Source of the DNA: Streptococcus parasanguinis
Lineage (GTDB): Bacteria > Bacillota > Bacilli > Lactobacillales > Streptococcaceae
Direction: 5' to 3'
Assembly: GCF_032163505.1 (NCBI RefSeq)
Contig: NZ_CP134147.1
Location: 1,020,501-1,084,500, forward strand
DNA: 64,000 nucleotides
The translations under genes and the position numbers were made by a program. The first letter of the stretch is position 1. Every line of letters starts with the position of its first letter. The notes below the pieces were generated by a model. That model searched no databases and was not told where the DNA came from. It worked only from the letters and a program-made list of their open reading frames with translations. Below are positions 17,458 to 27,412 of the stretch, in pieces.

Positions 17458-18537
17458 ATGAATATCTATGATCAACTACAAGCTGTAGAAGACCGTTACG
17501 AAGAGTTAGGAGAATTACTGAGTGACCCAGATGTGGTCTCTGATACCAAACGCTTTATGGAGCTTTCAAAAGAAGAGGCTTCCACTCGTGATACGGTGAC
17601 AGCATACCGAGAGTACAAGCAAGTCCTTCAAAACATTGTTGACGCTGAGGAAATGATTAAGGAAGCAGGCGGCGATGCGGACTTGGAAGAAATGGCCAAG
17701 CAAGAGCTAAAAGATGCTAAGGCTGAAAAAGAAGAGTACGAAGAAAAACTGAAGATCTTACTTCTTCCAAAAGATCCAAACGATGACAAGAACATTATCT
17801 TGGAAATACGTGGAGCAGCTGGAGGAGACGAAGCCCAATTGTTTGCTGGTGACCTCTTACAAATGTACCAAAAATATGCGGAAAGCCAAGGCTGGCGCTT
17901 TGAAGTCATGGAAGCTTCCTACAATGGCGTTGGTGGGATCAAAGAAGTCGTAGCCATGGTTTCTGGGCAATCAGTCTACTCGAAACTCAAGTATGAATCT
18001 GGTGCCCACCGGGTACAACGCGTTCCTGTGACTGAAAGCCAAGGTCGTGTCCATACCTCAACTGCCACTGTTCTGGTCATGCCAGAAATCGAAGAAGTCG
18101 AGTACGACATTGATCCAAAAGACCTTCGGATCGACATCTACCACGCATCTGGTGCGGGTGGACAGAACGTCAACAAGGTCGCAACAGCCGTTCGTATCGT
18201 CCACTTGCCAACCAACATCAAGGTCGAGATGCAAGAAGAACGGACCCAACAGAAGAACCGCGAAAAAGCCATGAAGATCATCCGTGCGCGTGTGGCTGAC
18301 CACTTTGCTCAGATTGCCCAAGACGAGCAAGACGCTGAGCGGAAGTCAACCATCGGGACTGGTGACCGTTCAGAGCGGATCCGGACTTACAACTTCCCTC
18401 AAAACCGTGTGACTGATCACCGGATTGGCTTGACCCTTCAAAAATTGGACACCATCTTATCTGGTAAACTGGACGAAGTGGTCGATGCTTTGGTCTTGTA
18501 TGATCAAACACAAAAACTAGAAGAGTTGAACAAATAA
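17458..18537 (+). CDS. prfA: Peptide chain release factor 1
   Basis: 359 residues, full length. Reads UAA and UAG on the ribosome and releases the peptide. The stop-codon-reading PxT motif is PVT (190-192), followed by [13 protein letters not shown], and the catalytic GGQ is at 234-236 in [10 protein letters not shown]. No in-frame stop or frameshift is present. TAATG overlap couples it to prmC, whose product methylates the GGQ glutamine. Confidence 0.97.
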   Translation: MNIYDQLQAVEDRYEELGELLSDPDVVSDTKRFMELSKEEASTRDTVTAYREYKQVLQNIVDAEEMIKEAGGDADLEEMAKQELKDAKAEKEEYEEKLKILLLPKDPNDDKNIILEIRGAAGGDEAQLFAGDLLQMYQKYAESQGWRFEVMEASYNGVGGIKEVVAMVSGQSVYSKLKYESGAHRVQRVPVTESQGRVHTSTATVLVMPEIEEVEYDIDPKDLRIDIYHASGAGGQNVNKVATAVRIVHLPTNIKVEMQEERTQQKNREKAMKIIRARVADHFAQIAQDEQDAERKSTIGTGDRSERIRTYNFPQNRVTDHRIGLTLQKLDTILSGKLDEVVDALVLYDQTQKLEELNK

Positions 18538-19373
18538 TGTTGTTGGGATCATTATTGGCCCAGTATGAAGAAGAATTAATATCCGTTGGAGAGGAAGCAG
18601 AAAGCCTCTCCTTCGCGTATCGTGCTTTAAATAACTGGACTTTTACAGACTTTGTCCTTGCCTTGCAAAAAGAAGTGGAAGTAGAGGATCAGGCCTTGCT
18701 TCTATCCATCTTTGAGCAGCTGAAACATCATGTTCCTGCCCAATATATTATTGGTAGCGCAGATTTTTTTGGCCATATTTTTACAGTGGATGAGCGCGTG
18801 CTGATTCCACGCCCAGAAACAGAGGAGTTGGTGGCTCTAATTCTCGAAGAAAACGATGAGAAAGCCTTACGAGTTCTGGATATTGGTACAGGAAGTGGTG
18901 CTATCGCTATTAGCTTAGCCCTTGCTAGACCTACCTGGCGGGTTCAAGCTAGCGATGTATCAGAAGAGGCTTTAGCCCTGGCTCAAGAAAATGCCAAGCA
19001 GTTAGAAGCTGTCCTTGAATTCAAGTCGTCAGATGTACTGGACGAACTAGAAGGTCCTTATGACCTGATTGTGTCCAACCCTCCCTATATCTCTCGGGAT
19101 GATGTAGAAGAGGTTGGAGCCAATGTTTTAGCCTCTGAACCCCACTTAGCTCTTTTTGCGGATCGTGATGGATATGCCATCTACGAAAAGATTGCCCAGC
19201 AAGCACCAAGTGTTTTAACACCAGACGGAAAGATCTATCTAGAAATTGGCTATAAGCAAGGAGCCAAAGTAAAAGAGCTCTTTCAAGAAGCGTTTCCTGA
19301 CAAACGCGTTCGCGTTCTGAAAGACCAATTTGGACAAGATAGAATGGTAGTAGTAGACAATGGATCACATTGA
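18537..19373 (+). CDS. prmC: Release factor glutamine methyltransferase
   Basis: 278 residues. Methylates the glutamine of the GGQ motif in release factors using SAM. The SAM-binding loop DIGTGSG is at 115-121 and the catalytic NPPY at 181-184, after a helical N-terminal domain. It overlaps prfA by one base and tsaC by 14 bases, so all three are translationally coupled. Confidence 0.96.
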   Translation: MLLGSLLAQYEEELISVGEEAESLSFAYRALNNWTFTDFVLALQKEVEVEDQALLLSIFEQLKHHVPAQYIIGSADFFGHIFTVDERVLIPRPETEELVALILEENDEKALRVLDIGTGSGAIAISLALARPTWRVQASDVSEEALALAQENAKQLEAVLEFKSSDVLDELEGPYDLIVSNPPYISRDDVEEVGANVLASEPHLALFADRDGYAIYEKIAQQAPSVLTPDGKIYLEIGYKQGAKVKELFQEAFPDKRVRVLKDQFGQDRMVVVDNGSH

Positions 19374-19971
19374 GAAAGAATTAGAAGCAGGCCGTGCGGT
19401 TATTCTGCCAACTGAAACAGTCTATGGTATTTTCGCTAAAGCTTTGGACCAAGAGGCAGTTGATTATATTTACGAATTAAAACGTAGACCTAGAGAAAAG
19501 GCTCTGAATTTAAATGTAGCCGATGAAGATACAATTCGAATTTATTCGAAAGATCAACCTAGCTATTTAACAAAACTGATTGATTCATTTTTACCAGGGC
19601 CTCTCACTATTATTCTTCAGGCAAATGAAAATGTACCTGGCTGGATTCATTCAGGCTTGGATACGGTTGGTTTCCGTATTCCGGCTCATCCAAAAACGTT
19701 AGAATTAATTCGTAAATATGGTCCTTTGGTTGGTCCTTCGGCCAATCTTTCAGGTCATGCAAGTGGAACAACGTATGAGGCTATTGTAAGCGAATTTGAC
19801 CAAGTGGTTCCTGGTATAGAGGATGATGATTTCTTGACTGGTCAAGATTCAACTATTTTGGATATCTCTGGTTCTAAAGCCAGGATTTTGCGGCAAGGTT
19901 CGATTACACAAGCTGATTTGCTTGCACAAGTGCCAGAGCTTTCCTTTGAGGATGATAAACTTCCTCAGTGA
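19360..19971 (+). CDS. tsaC: L-threonylcarbamoyladenylate synthase (Sua5/YrdC/YciO)
   Basis: 203 residues. Makes threonylcarbamoyl-AMP from threonine, bicarbonate and ATP for the t6A modification of ANN-decoding tRNAs. LPTETVYG (16-23) and the KRRPREK loop near 41-47 are the family signatures. It has only the YrdC domain and lacks the extra Sua5 C-terminal domain. Start ATG 19360 lies inside prmC. Confidence 0.92.
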   Translation: MDHIEKELEAGRAVILPTETVYGIFAKALDQEAVDYIYELKRRPREKALNLNVADEDTIRIYSKDQPSYLTKLIDSFLPGPLTIILQANENVPGWIHSGLDTVGFRIPAHPKTLELIRKYGPLVGPSANLSGHASGTTYEAIVSEFDQVVPGIEDDDFLTGQDSTILDISGSKARILRQGSITQADLLAQVPELSFEDDKLPQ

Positions 19972-20009
19972 TAATGTACATAAATAATTTTTTATAAAGG
20001 AGTAGACCG

Positions 20010-21266
20010 ATGATTTTTGATAAAGAAGATTACAAAGCCTATGATGCAGACCTATGGAATGCGATCGCTAAAGAAGAAGAGCGTCAACAAAACAATATTG
20101 AGTTGATTGCTTCTGAAAATGTCGTCTCTAAGGCAGTGATGGCTGCTCAAGGGTCTATTCTGACCAATAAATATGCCGAAGGCTACCCTGGTCGTCGTTA
20201 CTATGGCGGGACAGATGTGGTTGATGTGGTCGAAAGTCTCGCGATCGAACGGGCCAAAGAAATCTTTGAGGCTAAATTTGCCAACGTTCAACCGCATTCA
20301 GGAAGTCAGGCAAACTGTGCTGCCTATATGGCCTTGATTGAGCCTGGTGATACTGTTATGGGGATGGATTTAGCTGCCGGTGGGCATTTGACGCACGGAG
20401 CTTCTGTGAGCTTCTCTGGTCAAACCTATAACTTTGTGTCCTATAGTGTAGATCCTGAAACAGAGCTCTTGGATTTTGATGCCATCCTAAAACAAGCCCA
20501 AGAAGTGAAGCCAAAACTCATCGTTGCTGGTGCCTCAGCCTACTCTCATATTATTGATTTCTCAAAATTCCGTGAGATTGCGGATGCAGTAGGAGCTAAG
20601 CTCATGGTTGACATGGCCCATATTGCTGGTCTCGTGGCAGCGGGTCTTCATCCAAGCCCAGTTCCTTATGCCCATATCACGACTACGACCACTCACAAGA
20701 CCCTTCGTGGACCTCGTGGAGGCCTAATCTTGACCAATGACGAGGAATTAGCTAAGAAAATTAACTCTGCTATTTTCCCTGGTATTCAAGGAGGACCATT
20801 GGAGCATGTCATTGCAGCCAAAGCTGTCGCTTTCAAAGAAGCGCTGGATCCTGCCTTTAAAGAGTATGCAGCTAATGTGATTAAGAATAGTCAGGCCATG
20901 GCTGATGTCTTCTTGCAAGATCCTGATTTCCGCGTCATTTCAGGCGGAACAGAGAACCACCTTTTCCTTGTCGACGTCACTAAAGTCGTTGAAAATGGGA
21001 AAGTGGCGCAAAACTTGTTGGATGAAGTCAATATCACCCTCAACAAGAACTCTATTCCTTATGAAACCTTGTCTCCATTTAAGACCAGCGGGATTCGGAT
21101 TGGTGCAGCAGCCATCACAGCTCGTGGTTTTGGTGAAAAAGAAAGTCGCACCGTTGCTGAACTCATGATCAAAGCGCTGAAGAATGCGGACAAGCAAGAA
21201 GTATTAGACGAAGTGCGTAGTCAAGTCAAAGCCTTGACAGACGCCTTTCCACTTTACGAGGACTAA
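20010..21266 (+). CDS. glyA: Serine hydroxymethyltransferase
   Basis: 418-residue PLP enzyme interconverting serine and glycine with tetrahydrofolate, the main source of one-carbon units. The PLP lysine lies in [14 protein letters not shown] near residue 230; the N-terminal SENVVSKAV and YPGRRYYGG are intact. AAAGGAG is 9 bases before ATG. Only 8 bases separate it from the next gene, so the two are probably one transcript. Confidence 0.97.
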   Translation: MIFDKEDYKAYDADLWNAIAKEEERQQNNIELIASENVVSKAVMAAQGSILTNKYAEGYPGRRYYGGTDVVDVVESLAIERAKEIFEAKFANVQPHSGSQANCAAYMALIEPGDTVMGMDLAAGGHLTHGASVSFSGQTYNFVSYSVDPETELLDFDAILKQAQEVKPKLIVAGASAYSHIIDFSKFREIADAVGAKLMVDMAHIAGLVAAGLHPSPVPYAHITTTTTHKTLRGPRGGLILTNDEELAKKINSAIFPGIQGGPLEHVIAAKAVAFKEALDPAFKEYAANVIKNSQAMADVFLQDPDFRVISGGTENHLFLVDVTKVVENGKVAQNLLDEVNITLNKNSIPYETLSPFKTSGIRIGAAAITARGFGEKESRTVAELMIKALKNADKQEVLDEVRSQVKALTDAFPLYED

Positions 21267-21274
21267 ACCATCTT

Positions 21275-22249
21275 ATGGATATTTACATAAAAAAAGCCAT
21301 CATTCATCAATTTAGCCCAGACGATACCGATCTCTATCTGGCAGATAAATTTCTCAATATCACGCCTAAAATCGAGGAATACTTGCGTAAGAAGATTGAA
21401 CGGGTCTATTCCGATGAAGCCAGGACCGGTATTTTCGAAGAGGACAATCCTTTTCTTGAGATGATATCAGATGATCTATTAGAAACTTCGGTCGCAGTAG
21501 CGAATCGCTGGAAGGAAGAATTTGTCGTCTCTGAGAATCAAAAGACCAACGATTTGGTGTTCATTCAATTCTCAAAAGAAGGGGTGGACCATTTTGCCTT
21601 TCTTCGGATCGCCTTACGGGAAACCTTGACGCATCTTGGTGGTGAAGTGGACAATCCGATTAAGTTGACGCAAAATAATCTACCTGGTTTTGGGACTGGT
21701 GCAGATGAAGCTTTGGTCATCAATCTTCAAAGCCGCAAATACCACTTGATTGAAAAACGGATCAAGTACAATGGGACGTTCTTGAACTATTTTTCTGAGA
21801 ATCTGTTGCAGGCGCAACCCAAGATCTCTCCTAAAAAATCGATCAAGGCACTAGAAAAAACAGCCCAGAAGATTGCGGAAAGCTTTAACACAGATGATTT
21901 TCAATTTCAATCAAAGGTTAAATCTACTATTTTTAACCATATTGAGGAAGAAAATAAACTCTCTCCTGAGAAATTAGCGGATGATCTCTTCGACGACAAT
22001 CTGACAGCTCGCCTTAGTTTTATTGACCAAGTAAAAGAAGCTGTGCCAGAGCCTGTCACCTTTGAAGAGATTGATGCCAGTCGCCAGTTGAAGAAGTTCG
22101 AAAATCAGAAATTGTCATTGTCAAATGGAATTGAACTGATCGTTCCGAATAATGTCTATGAAGATGCCGAATCTGTTGAATTTATTCTAAACGAGAACGG
22201 AACCTATTCTATTCTGATCAAAAATATTGAGGATATACAGAGTAAATAA
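21275..22249 (+). CDS. Nucleoid-associated protein (NdpA/YejK-like)
   Basis: 324 residues, resembling the 37-kDa nucleoid-associated protein family. The N-terminal [21 protein letters not shown] and the central [16 protein letters not shown] segment are typical of the streptococcal member that follows glyA in pneumococcus. The role in Gram-positives is not established; no enzymatic motif is seen. It overlaps the following lysozyme-like gene by one base. Confidence 0.82.
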   Translation: MDIYIKKAIIHQFSPDDTDLYLADKFLNITPKIEEYLRKKIERVYSDEARTGIFEEDNPFLEMISDDLLETSVAVANRWKEEFVVSENQKTNDLVFIQFSKEGVDHFAFLRIALRETLTHLGGEVDNPIKLTQNNLPGFGTGADEALVINLQSRKYHLIEKRIKYNGTFLNYFSENLLQAQPKISPKKSIKALEKTAQKIAESFNTDDFQFQSKVKSTIFNHIEEENKLSPEKLADDLFDDNLTARLSFIDQVKEAVPEPVTFEEIDASRQLKKFENQKLSLSNGIELIVPNNVYEDAESVEFILNENGTYSILIKNIEDIQSK

Positions 22250-22851
22250 TGATTAAACGTATAGTGAAGATCTTCTTATTCATCTTACTAATATTTGGAA
22301 TCTACAAGGGAATTCAGATCCACCATGACGTCAAACAAGTCATGCAGTACCGCTCCCTGGTTAGAGAAGTCCTTGCTGAAGAGGACACCACGGCCAATGA
22401 AAACCTCATTCTTGCTATGATCTATACGGAGACCAAAGGCAGAGAAGACGATGTCATGCAGGCGAGTGAGAGTGCAAGTGGTGAGACCAATACTATTAGT
22501 GATAATAAGGCCAGTATTCGCCAAGGTATTCAGACTCTTTCAGATGAGTTAAAAGAAGCCAAGAAAAAAGGCGTTGATAGCTGGACTGCGGTTCAAGCCT
22601 ATAATTTTGGAAAAGACTACATCGATTACGTCGCAAAACACGGTGGTACAAATTCCCTAGAGTTGGCCCGTGCTTATTCGCGGGATGTAGTAGCGCCAAG
22701 TCTTGGCAATGTAACCGGTGAAACTTATCTTTACCTCCACCCAATCTCTCTTTTAAACGGGATGGAACTCTACATTAATGGGGGCAATATTTATTATTCC
22801 CGTTTAGTAGAAACCAATATGACGATTATGAAGTTATTTTCATGGTTTTAA
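22249..22851 (+). CDS. Lysozyme-like membrane-anchored muramidase (PvaA type)
   Basis: 200 residues. N-terminal membrane anchor (about residues 5-18, [16 protein letters not shown]), then an SLT/lysozyme-like domain with the probable catalytic glutamate in IYTETKGR (residue 63) and [19 protein letters not shown]. It should cleave peptidoglycan near the membrane. Order glyA, nucleoid protein, this gene matches the pneumococcal locus containing PvaA. A strong terminator follows. Confidence 0.85.
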   Translation: MIKRIVKIFLFILLIFGIYKGIQIHHDVKQVMQYRSLVREVLAEEDTTANENLILAMIYTETKGREDDVMQASESASGETNTISDNKASIRQGIQTLSDELKEAKKKGVDSWTAVQAYNFGKDYIDYVAKHGGTNSLELARAYSRDVVAPSLGNVTGETYLYLHPISLLNGMELYINGGNIYYSRLVETNMTIMKLFSWF

Positions 22852-22860
22852 TCATTTTCC

Positions 22861-22882
22861 AAAGAGCCAATTGGCTCTTTTT
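22861..22882 (+). terminator. Terminator of the glyA operon
   Basis: Perfect 8-bp stem AAAGAGCC / GGCTCTTT around AATT, then T. Confidence 0.9.
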
Positions 22883-22973
22883 AAGTTGATCAGTACTACC
22901 TCCAATTTTGGGGGATAATAAAAATGTCATGCATTCTTAAAAAAACTGTAAGCTAGTTTTAAGAAATCAACTG

Positions 22974-23088
22974 TATAATGAAAATCGAAGTGGGTAAACT
23001 TTTTATTTACTTCTTTTTTCATCTCTAGTGAGGTGAGAAAGGTAATAAGAGATGCCCAGAGGTAATTTGAATTAGAAAGAAGAAAAAG
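22974..23088 (+). promoter_or_regulatory. Promoter -10 and structured leader of the DUF1002 gene
   Basis: TATAAT at 22974-22979 (no good -35) is followed by a leader of about 105 bases. It can form GAAGT...ACTTC/AAA...TTT (about 22987-23012), followed by six T like an attenuator, then a 7-bp stem CATCTCT (23020-23026) with AGAGATG (23048-23054) enclosing GAGGTGAGAAAGG. I do not recognise a riboswitch class. Confidence 0.5.
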
Positions 23089-24099
23089 ATGAAATTAAAG
23101 AAGATTGCATTGTTTGTAACAACGACTTTGGCTTTGTTTACAGGTGTCCCTCGGGTTTCTGCAGATAGCAATGTGCAGAAAGTCATTGATGAAACCTATG
23201 TCAAGCCAGACTATGTTTTGGGCTATTCGCTGGACCAAAGTCAAATCGAACAAACCTTGAGTCTCTTGAACTACGATAGTTCGAAAGATAAAGAAGAGTG
23301 GAAGACCATGACACCAGAGGTTTATTCTTCGATTATGAACGTTGCCAACGATGATAGTTTGGAACTTTATTCCTCTGTTAAAATTCAAAAATTAGGCAAA
23401 AATAAGCCACTAGAAGTGAATATCGTGACACCTCAAAATATCACCAAGGTCACTGCAGATATGTATCGTAATGCAGCCGTTACACTTGGATTGGAGCATG
23501 CTCAAATTACAGTAGCTTCACCTATACAAGTGACTGGAGAAAGTGCTTTAGCTGGGATCTATTACTCGCTTGAGAAAAATGGTGCCAAAGTTTCTCAAGA
23601 AAGCAAAGATCTGGCCCAAGAAGAGTTAAAGACTCTATCCGGGATCAATGAAGAAAACGCTGGTAAGAAAAACTTCGATGCGGATAAGTTAAACGTAGCA
23701 TTGACCGACATTAAAACAGCAGTAGCCAATGCTAAACAGAACAATCAGGATTTAAGCAAGGATGATATTCGAAAGATCGTCGAAGAAACCCTGAAAAATT
23801 ATAAGCTGGATACAACTGTAACAGGTGATCAGATTAATTTGATCGTGAATTTCGCAGTCAACCTCTCAAAGAGTAGTGTTATCAGTAGCAAAAGCTTTAC
23901 GAAGACCTTGTCGGATCTGAAAGATAGTATCGTGGATAAAGCAGGCGATACCTTTAACAATATCAATCTCAATTTTGATACAGATGCTATTCTAAAAGAC
24001 AGTGGAAACTTCTTTACAAATGCGTGGAATGCCATTGCCGGCTTCTTCGGCGCCATCTGGAATGCCATTGTCAAATTCTTTAGTGGTTTAGTTGGCTAA
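23089..24099 (+). CDS. Secreted DUF1002 protein
   Basis: 336 residues with a clean signal peptide (MKLKKIALFVTTTLALFTGV, cleavage near VSA-DS). The body matches the DUF1002 family (IVTPQNITKVTADMYRNAA, then GESALAGIYYSLEK). The last 25 residues form an amphipathic, Trp/Phe-rich helix with an internal repeat (NAWNAIAGFF, then AIWNAIVKFF), which could bind membranes or wall polymers. Function is unknown. It has its own promoter, leader and terminator. Confidence 0.85.
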   Translation: MKLKKIALFVTTTLALFTGVPRVSADSNVQKVIDETYVKPDYVLGYSLDQSQIEQTLSLLNYDSSKDKEEWKTMTPEVYSSIMNVANDDSLELYSSVKIQKLGKNKPLEVNIVTPQNITKVTADMYRNAAVTLGLEHAQITVASPIQVTGESALAGIYYSLEKNGAKVSQESKDLAQEELKTLSGINEENAGKKNFDADKLNVALTDIKTAVANAKQNNQDLSKDDIRKIVEETLKNYKLDTTVTGDQINLIVNFAVNLSKSSVISSKSFTKTLSDLKDSIVDKAGDTFNNINLNFDTDAILKDSGNFFTNAWNAIAGFFGAIWNAIVKFFSGLVG

Positions 24100-24109
24100 A
24101 AACAGCACG

Positions 24110-24145
24110 AAAGCACTCCTGACAAGATGTCAGAGTGCTTTTTGT
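24110..24145 (+). terminator. Terminator after DUF1002 gene
   Basis: AAAGCACTC / GAGTGCTTT (9 bp) enclosing a second stem TGAC / GTCA, then T-rich. Confidence 0.9.
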
Positions 24146-24201
24146 GTGTGATTTGCTACTTGAAGTTATTATGAAAATAGTTGCTACATAGCAGAAAAAA
24201 G

Positions 24202-24230
24202 TTGCAAAGAATTGAAAAAGATAGTATACT
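24202..24230 (+). promoter_or_regulatory. Promoter of the DUF805 gene
   Basis: TTGCAA (24202-24207), 17 bases, TATACT (24225-24230), 27 bases before ATG. Confidence 0.7.
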
Positions 24231-24256
24231 TTGAAAAGCAAATTAAAGGAGGAATT

Positions 24257-24631
24257 ATGTTAAAAGCTTATAAAAAATTTTGGGAGGGCTATGCAGATTT
24301 TACCGGTTACTCAACGGTATCAGAATACTGGTGGCCACACTTCATCCATTTGCTTATTACAATGCCATTGTTTTATGCATTAATTCAACTTCAAATCGAT
24401 CCTAATGATGTGTCTGCTTATCAATTGATTTTTTCGTTACGCCCACTTTATTCTGTATTTGGACTCATTATTTTCCTACCTTCATTAACTCTTTCAGTTC
24501 GGCGTCTAAGAGATGCAGGATTGCACTGGTTATATCTTCTTGTTGTCCTTATTCCATACGTAGGTTGGCTTTTCATGCTTCTTTTTATGATCCTACCAAC
24601 GAATCGAGACAATGAAGTAGAACCTGATTAA
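24257..24631 (+). CDS. DUF805 small membrane protein
   Basis: 124 residues with about three to four membrane helices. The N-terminal YKKFWEGYADFTGYSTVSEY-type segment, with aromatic and EYWW residues, is the DUF805 signature, and RRLRDAGLHW near residue 82 is the second conserved block. Function unknown. I start at ATG 24257 because AAAGGAGG (24245-24252) is ideally placed; the upstream ATG at 24212 would lie between the -35 and -10 boxes. Confidence 0.88.
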   Translation: MLKAYKKFWEGYADFTGYSTVSEYWWPHFIHLLITMPLFYALIQLQIDPNDVSAYQLIFSLRPLYSVFGLIIFLPSLTLSVRRLRDAGLHWLYLLVVLIPYVGWLFMLLFMILPTNRDNEVEPD

Positions 24632-24637
24632 GTGAAT

Positions 24638-24678
24638 AAAAGATCTTGAAATCTTTATCATTTCAAGATCTTTTATTT
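24638..24678. terminator. Bidirectional terminator after DUF805 gene
   Basis: Perfect 15-bp stem AAAAGATCTTGAAAT / ATTTCAAGATCTTTT (24638-24652, 24660-24674). Confidence 0.92.
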
Positions 24679-24684
24679 TATATG

Positions 24685-24790
24685 GCTTTACTATTTTTAA
24701 CTCGCTCTGTTATTGAAAAAAGGTCCACTGGACCTTAGACTCGCTTTACTATTTTTAAGCTCGTGAAAAAAAGGTCCCCCGGACCTTTTT
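24685..24790. repeat. Tandemly duplicated terminator unit after guaA
   Basis: GCTTTACTATTTTTAA occurs at 24685-24700 and 24743-24758. Each copy is followed, about 19 (first copy) or 12 (second copy) bases on, by an AAGGTCC/GGACCTT hairpin (24720-24736 and 24771-24787). The second hairpin, with its T-run on the minus strand, directly abuts guaA and is its terminator; the first is a diverged copy about 50 bases further on. Confidence 0.8.
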
Positions 24791-24791
24791 T

Positions 24792-26357
24792 TTATTCCCA
24801 CTCTACAGTTGCAGGTGGTTTACTTGTGATATCGTAGACGATGCGGTTGACGTGGTCAACTTCGTTTACGATACGGACTGAGATTTTTTGGAGGACTTCC
24901 CATGGAATCTTCGCAAAGTCTGCTGTCATTCCATCGATAGAAGTGATAGCGCGGATAGCGATAGTGTAGTCGTAGGTACGGCCATCACCCATAACCCCAA
25001 CAGAACGAACGCCTGTGTTGACAGTGAAGTATTGCCAGATATCGCGGTCAAGACCAGCTTTGGCGATTTCTTCACGAAGGATAGCATCTGATTCACGGAC
25101 TGTTTCAAGTTTTTCTTCAGTGATTTCACCCATGACACGGATAGCAAGACCTGGTCCTGGGAATGGTTGGCGCCATACGATGTGGTCTGGCATACCAAGC
25201 TCAGTACCAAGAGCACGAACCTCATCTTTGTAAAGAGTGTTGAGTGGTTCAATCAGTTCGAACTGCATATCCTCTGGAAGTCCACCAACGTTGTGGTGAG
25301 ACTTGATGGTTTGAGCAGTATCCGTACCTGACTCGATTACGTCTGTATAGAGAGTTCCTTGTGCCAAGAATTTCACATCTTTGAGTTTACTTGCTTCGTC
25401 ATCAAAGACATAAACAAACTCGTTACCGATGATCTTCCGTTTTTTCTCAGGATCAGATACACCAGCTAACTTATCAAGGAAACGTTTTGCAGCATCTGCT
25501 TTAACGATGTTCAAACCAAACTTACCACCAAGCATATCCATCACTTGATCGGCTTCGCCTTTACGAAGAAGACCGTGGTCTACAAAGATACAGATCAATT
25601 GATCGCCGATGGCTTTTTGAAGGAGAACCCCAACAACGGAAGAGTCAACACCACCTGAAAGACCAAGAAGAACACGTTTGTCTCCGACGGTTTCACGGAT
25701 TTTTTTGATCTGCATGTCAATGAAGTTGTCCATGGTCCAATCACCTTTAGCCCCACAGATGTTCAAGGCAAAGTTACGCAAGATATCATAACCGTGAACA
25801 GAGTGACGAACCTCAGGGTGGAATTGGATTCCGTAAATTTTCTTGTCTGGATTTTCAATGGATGCAAATGGACAGTCAGCAGAAGTACCAGTGCGGATAA
25901 AGTCAGCCGGAATTTCTGTAACAGCATCCCCGTGGCTCATCAAGACCAATTGTTTGTCTGGTGTGCCAGCAAAAAGAGCGGAAGATTCTGTCAAAGTCAG
26001 TTCGGATTGTCCATATTCGCGGTTACCAGCATCACCTGCAGGAACGACCTTCCCACCCAATTTATGGGTCAACAATTGCATCCCGTAACAGATTCCAAGG
26101 ATTGGAATACCGAGTTCAAAAATCTCAGGATCGATATCAAAAGAACCTTCCTCGTATACAGAGTTTGGTCCGCCTGAAAGAACGATCCCGACTGGATTGA
26201 TTGCACGAACTTCATCAGCAGAAATCTTATGGCTCTTCAACTCTGAGAAGACACCAATTTCACGAATCCGACGTGAAATAAGCTGATTGTATTGGCTACC
26301 GTAGTCAAGCACGATGATTTTTTCAACATCATGCAAATCAGTTGATAGGTTTGTCAT
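24792..26357 (-). CDS. guaA: GMP synthase (glutamine-hydrolysing)
   Basis: 521 residues. Amidates XMP to GMP. Class I glutaminase domain with Cys90 in GICYGMQ and HPEVRHS; ATP-pyrophosphatase loop LSGGVDSS near 234-241; and the C-terminal dimerisation domain ending [10 protein letters not shown]. It is one of only two minus-strand genes left of the terminus. Divergent from gntR with separate promoters. No riboswitch is visible in its leader. Confidence 0.97.
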   Translation of the reverse strand: MTNLSTDLHDVEKIIVLDYGSQYNQLISRRIREIGVFSELKSHKISADEVRAINPVGIVLSGGPNSVYEEGSFDIDPEIFELGIPILGICYGMQLLTHKLGGKVVPAGDAGNREYGQSELTLTESSALFAGTPDKQLVLMSHGDAVTEIPADFIRTGTSADCPFASIENPDKKIYGIQFHPEVRHSVHGYDILRNFALNICGAKGDWTMDNFIDMQIKKIRETVGDKRVLLGLSGGVDSSVVGVLLQKAIGDQLICIFVDHGLLRKGEADQVMDMLGGKFGLNIVKADAAKRFLDKLAGVSDPEKKRKIIGNEFVYVFDDEASKLKDVKFLAQGTLYTDVIESGTDTAQTIKSHHNVGGLPEDMQFELIEPLNTLYKDEVRALGTELGMPDHIVWRQPFPGPGLAIRVMGEITEEKLETVRESDAILREEIAKAGLDRDIWQYFTVNTGVRSVGVMGDGRTYDYTIAIRAITSIDGMTADFAKIPWEVLQKISVRIVNEVDHVNRIVYDITSKPPATVEWE

Positions 26358-26391
26358 CTTATCCCCTTCTTAAAGAAATTTACTTTCCTCT

Positions 26392-26457
26392 ATTCTAACA
26401 CAAAAGCCTTGTCTTTACCAATCTCTGATTGAAGAATTAGGAATTTTACGCTACAAT
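26392..26457. promoter_or_regulatory. Divergent promoters of guaA and gntR
   Basis: For guaA (minus): TTGGTA, 18 bases, TAGAAT with TGT before it (26421 down to 26392). For gntR (plus): TTGAAG (26429-26434), 17 bases, TACAAT (26452-26457). The -35 boxes are only 7 bases apart, so one regulator could affect both. Confidence 0.6.
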
Positions 26458-26485
26458 AGAGATAACACAGAGAAAGAGCAAGGTT

Positions 26486-27184
26486 ATGATTCCAGCTTAC
26501 ATTCAAATCCATGATCAGATTAAGTCTGAGATTGATCAAAAAATATGGAAAATCGGGGAGCGTCTTCCCAGCGAACGCGATCTAGCTGAGAAATTTCAAG
26601 TGAGTCGGATGACGCTTCGTCAGGCCATTACCCTTCTGGTTGAAGAAGGAGTGCTTGAAAGACGAGTAGGAAGTGGCACATTTATCACTAGCACGCGCGT
26701 CCAAGAAAAAATGCGAGGCACAACCAGTTTTACAGAAATTATGAAATCGCAAGGCAAGGAACCTTCTAGCCAAGTGATTTCTTACCGTAAAACTATTCCT
26801 AGCCTCCAAGAAGTGGACAAATTGGGCATTGATAAGACAGAAACCATCATTCGGATGGAGCGGGTCCGGTATGCCGATGGGATCCCTGTTGTTTATGAAG
26901 TGGCCTCTATTCCAGAGAAATTTATTAAGAATTTCAATCGTGAAGAGGTTACCAGCCATTTCTTCCAAACCTTGGAGCGTCATGGCTATAAGATTGGGAA
27001 GTCGCACCAGACCATCTATGCGCGATTGGCCAAGGATAAGATTGCGGAGTACTTACAGATTTCAAAAGGGCAGGCTATTTTAGGTCTGACACAGGTTTCC
27101 TATTTTGAAGATGGGACGGCTTTTGAGTATGTAAAAAGTCAGTATGTCGGCGAGCGCTTCGAATTTTATTTAGAAAATAACTAA
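26486..27184 (+). CDS. GntR-family regulator with UTRA domain
   Basis: 232 residues. N-terminal winged helix (residues 5-70: IPAYIQIHDQIKSEI, LPSERDLAEKFQVSRMTLRQ, GSGTFI) and a C-terminal UTRA ligand domain, so of the HutC type. Such proteins bind sugars, phosphorylated sugars or other small effectors. It is divergent from guaA and lies directly upstream of the five-gene biosynthetic cluster, so it could regulate either; a similar gene also accompanies guaA in streptococci that I believe lack the cluster. Confidence 0.9.
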   Translation: MIPAYIQIHDQIKSEIDQKIWKIGERLPSERDLAEKFQVSRMTLRQAITLLVEEGVLERRVGSGTFITSTRVQEKMRGTTSFTEIMKSQGKEPSSQVISYRKTIPSLQEVDKLGIDKTETIIRMERVRYADGIPVVYEVASIPEKFIKNFNREEVTSHFFQTLERHGYKIGKSHQTIYARLAKDKIAEYLQISKGQAILGLTQVSYFEDGTAFEYVKSQYVGERFEFYLENN

Positions 27185-27209
27185 GCTCGCAAATCGTAAA
27201 AATAGAAAA

Positions 27210-27262
27210 CTCTTCAAATGTGTGAGAGGCTCACTCTCTTTGGCATTTGGGAGCTTTTTTTA
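27210..27262 (+). terminator. Terminator after gntR
   Basis: Outer stem CTC(TT)CAAATG / CATTTG(G)GAG with an inner stem GTGAG/CTCAC, then seven T. Confidence 0.75.
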
Positions 27263-27412
27263 GGTTGAAATCATTCTTTCTAAATAGTGATAGTACGGTC
27301 AAAAATAAAAGATTTAAAAAAATTTTATTTTTTCTTCAATTTTTGATTTTTTTTACGAATTAATAGATAGAAGTTAGTTTTAGATCTAAAAAAAGATATA
27401 AGGCAGGAAAAA
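27263..27412 (+). promoter_or_regulatory. AT-rich control region with a 14-bp palindrome before the biosynthetic cluster
   Basis: About 150 very AT-rich bases. The perfect palindrome TTTTAGATCTAAAA (27378-27391) ends 21 bases before the first ATG and is a good candidate operator. The promoter is unclear; TATAAG near 27398 and TAATAG near 27361 are weak -10 candidates. Confidence 0.5.

Noticed and set aside
24257..24631. Start of the DUF805 protein at 24212
   Set aside because: That ATG lies between the -35 and -10 boxes; ATG 24257 has AAAGGAGG.
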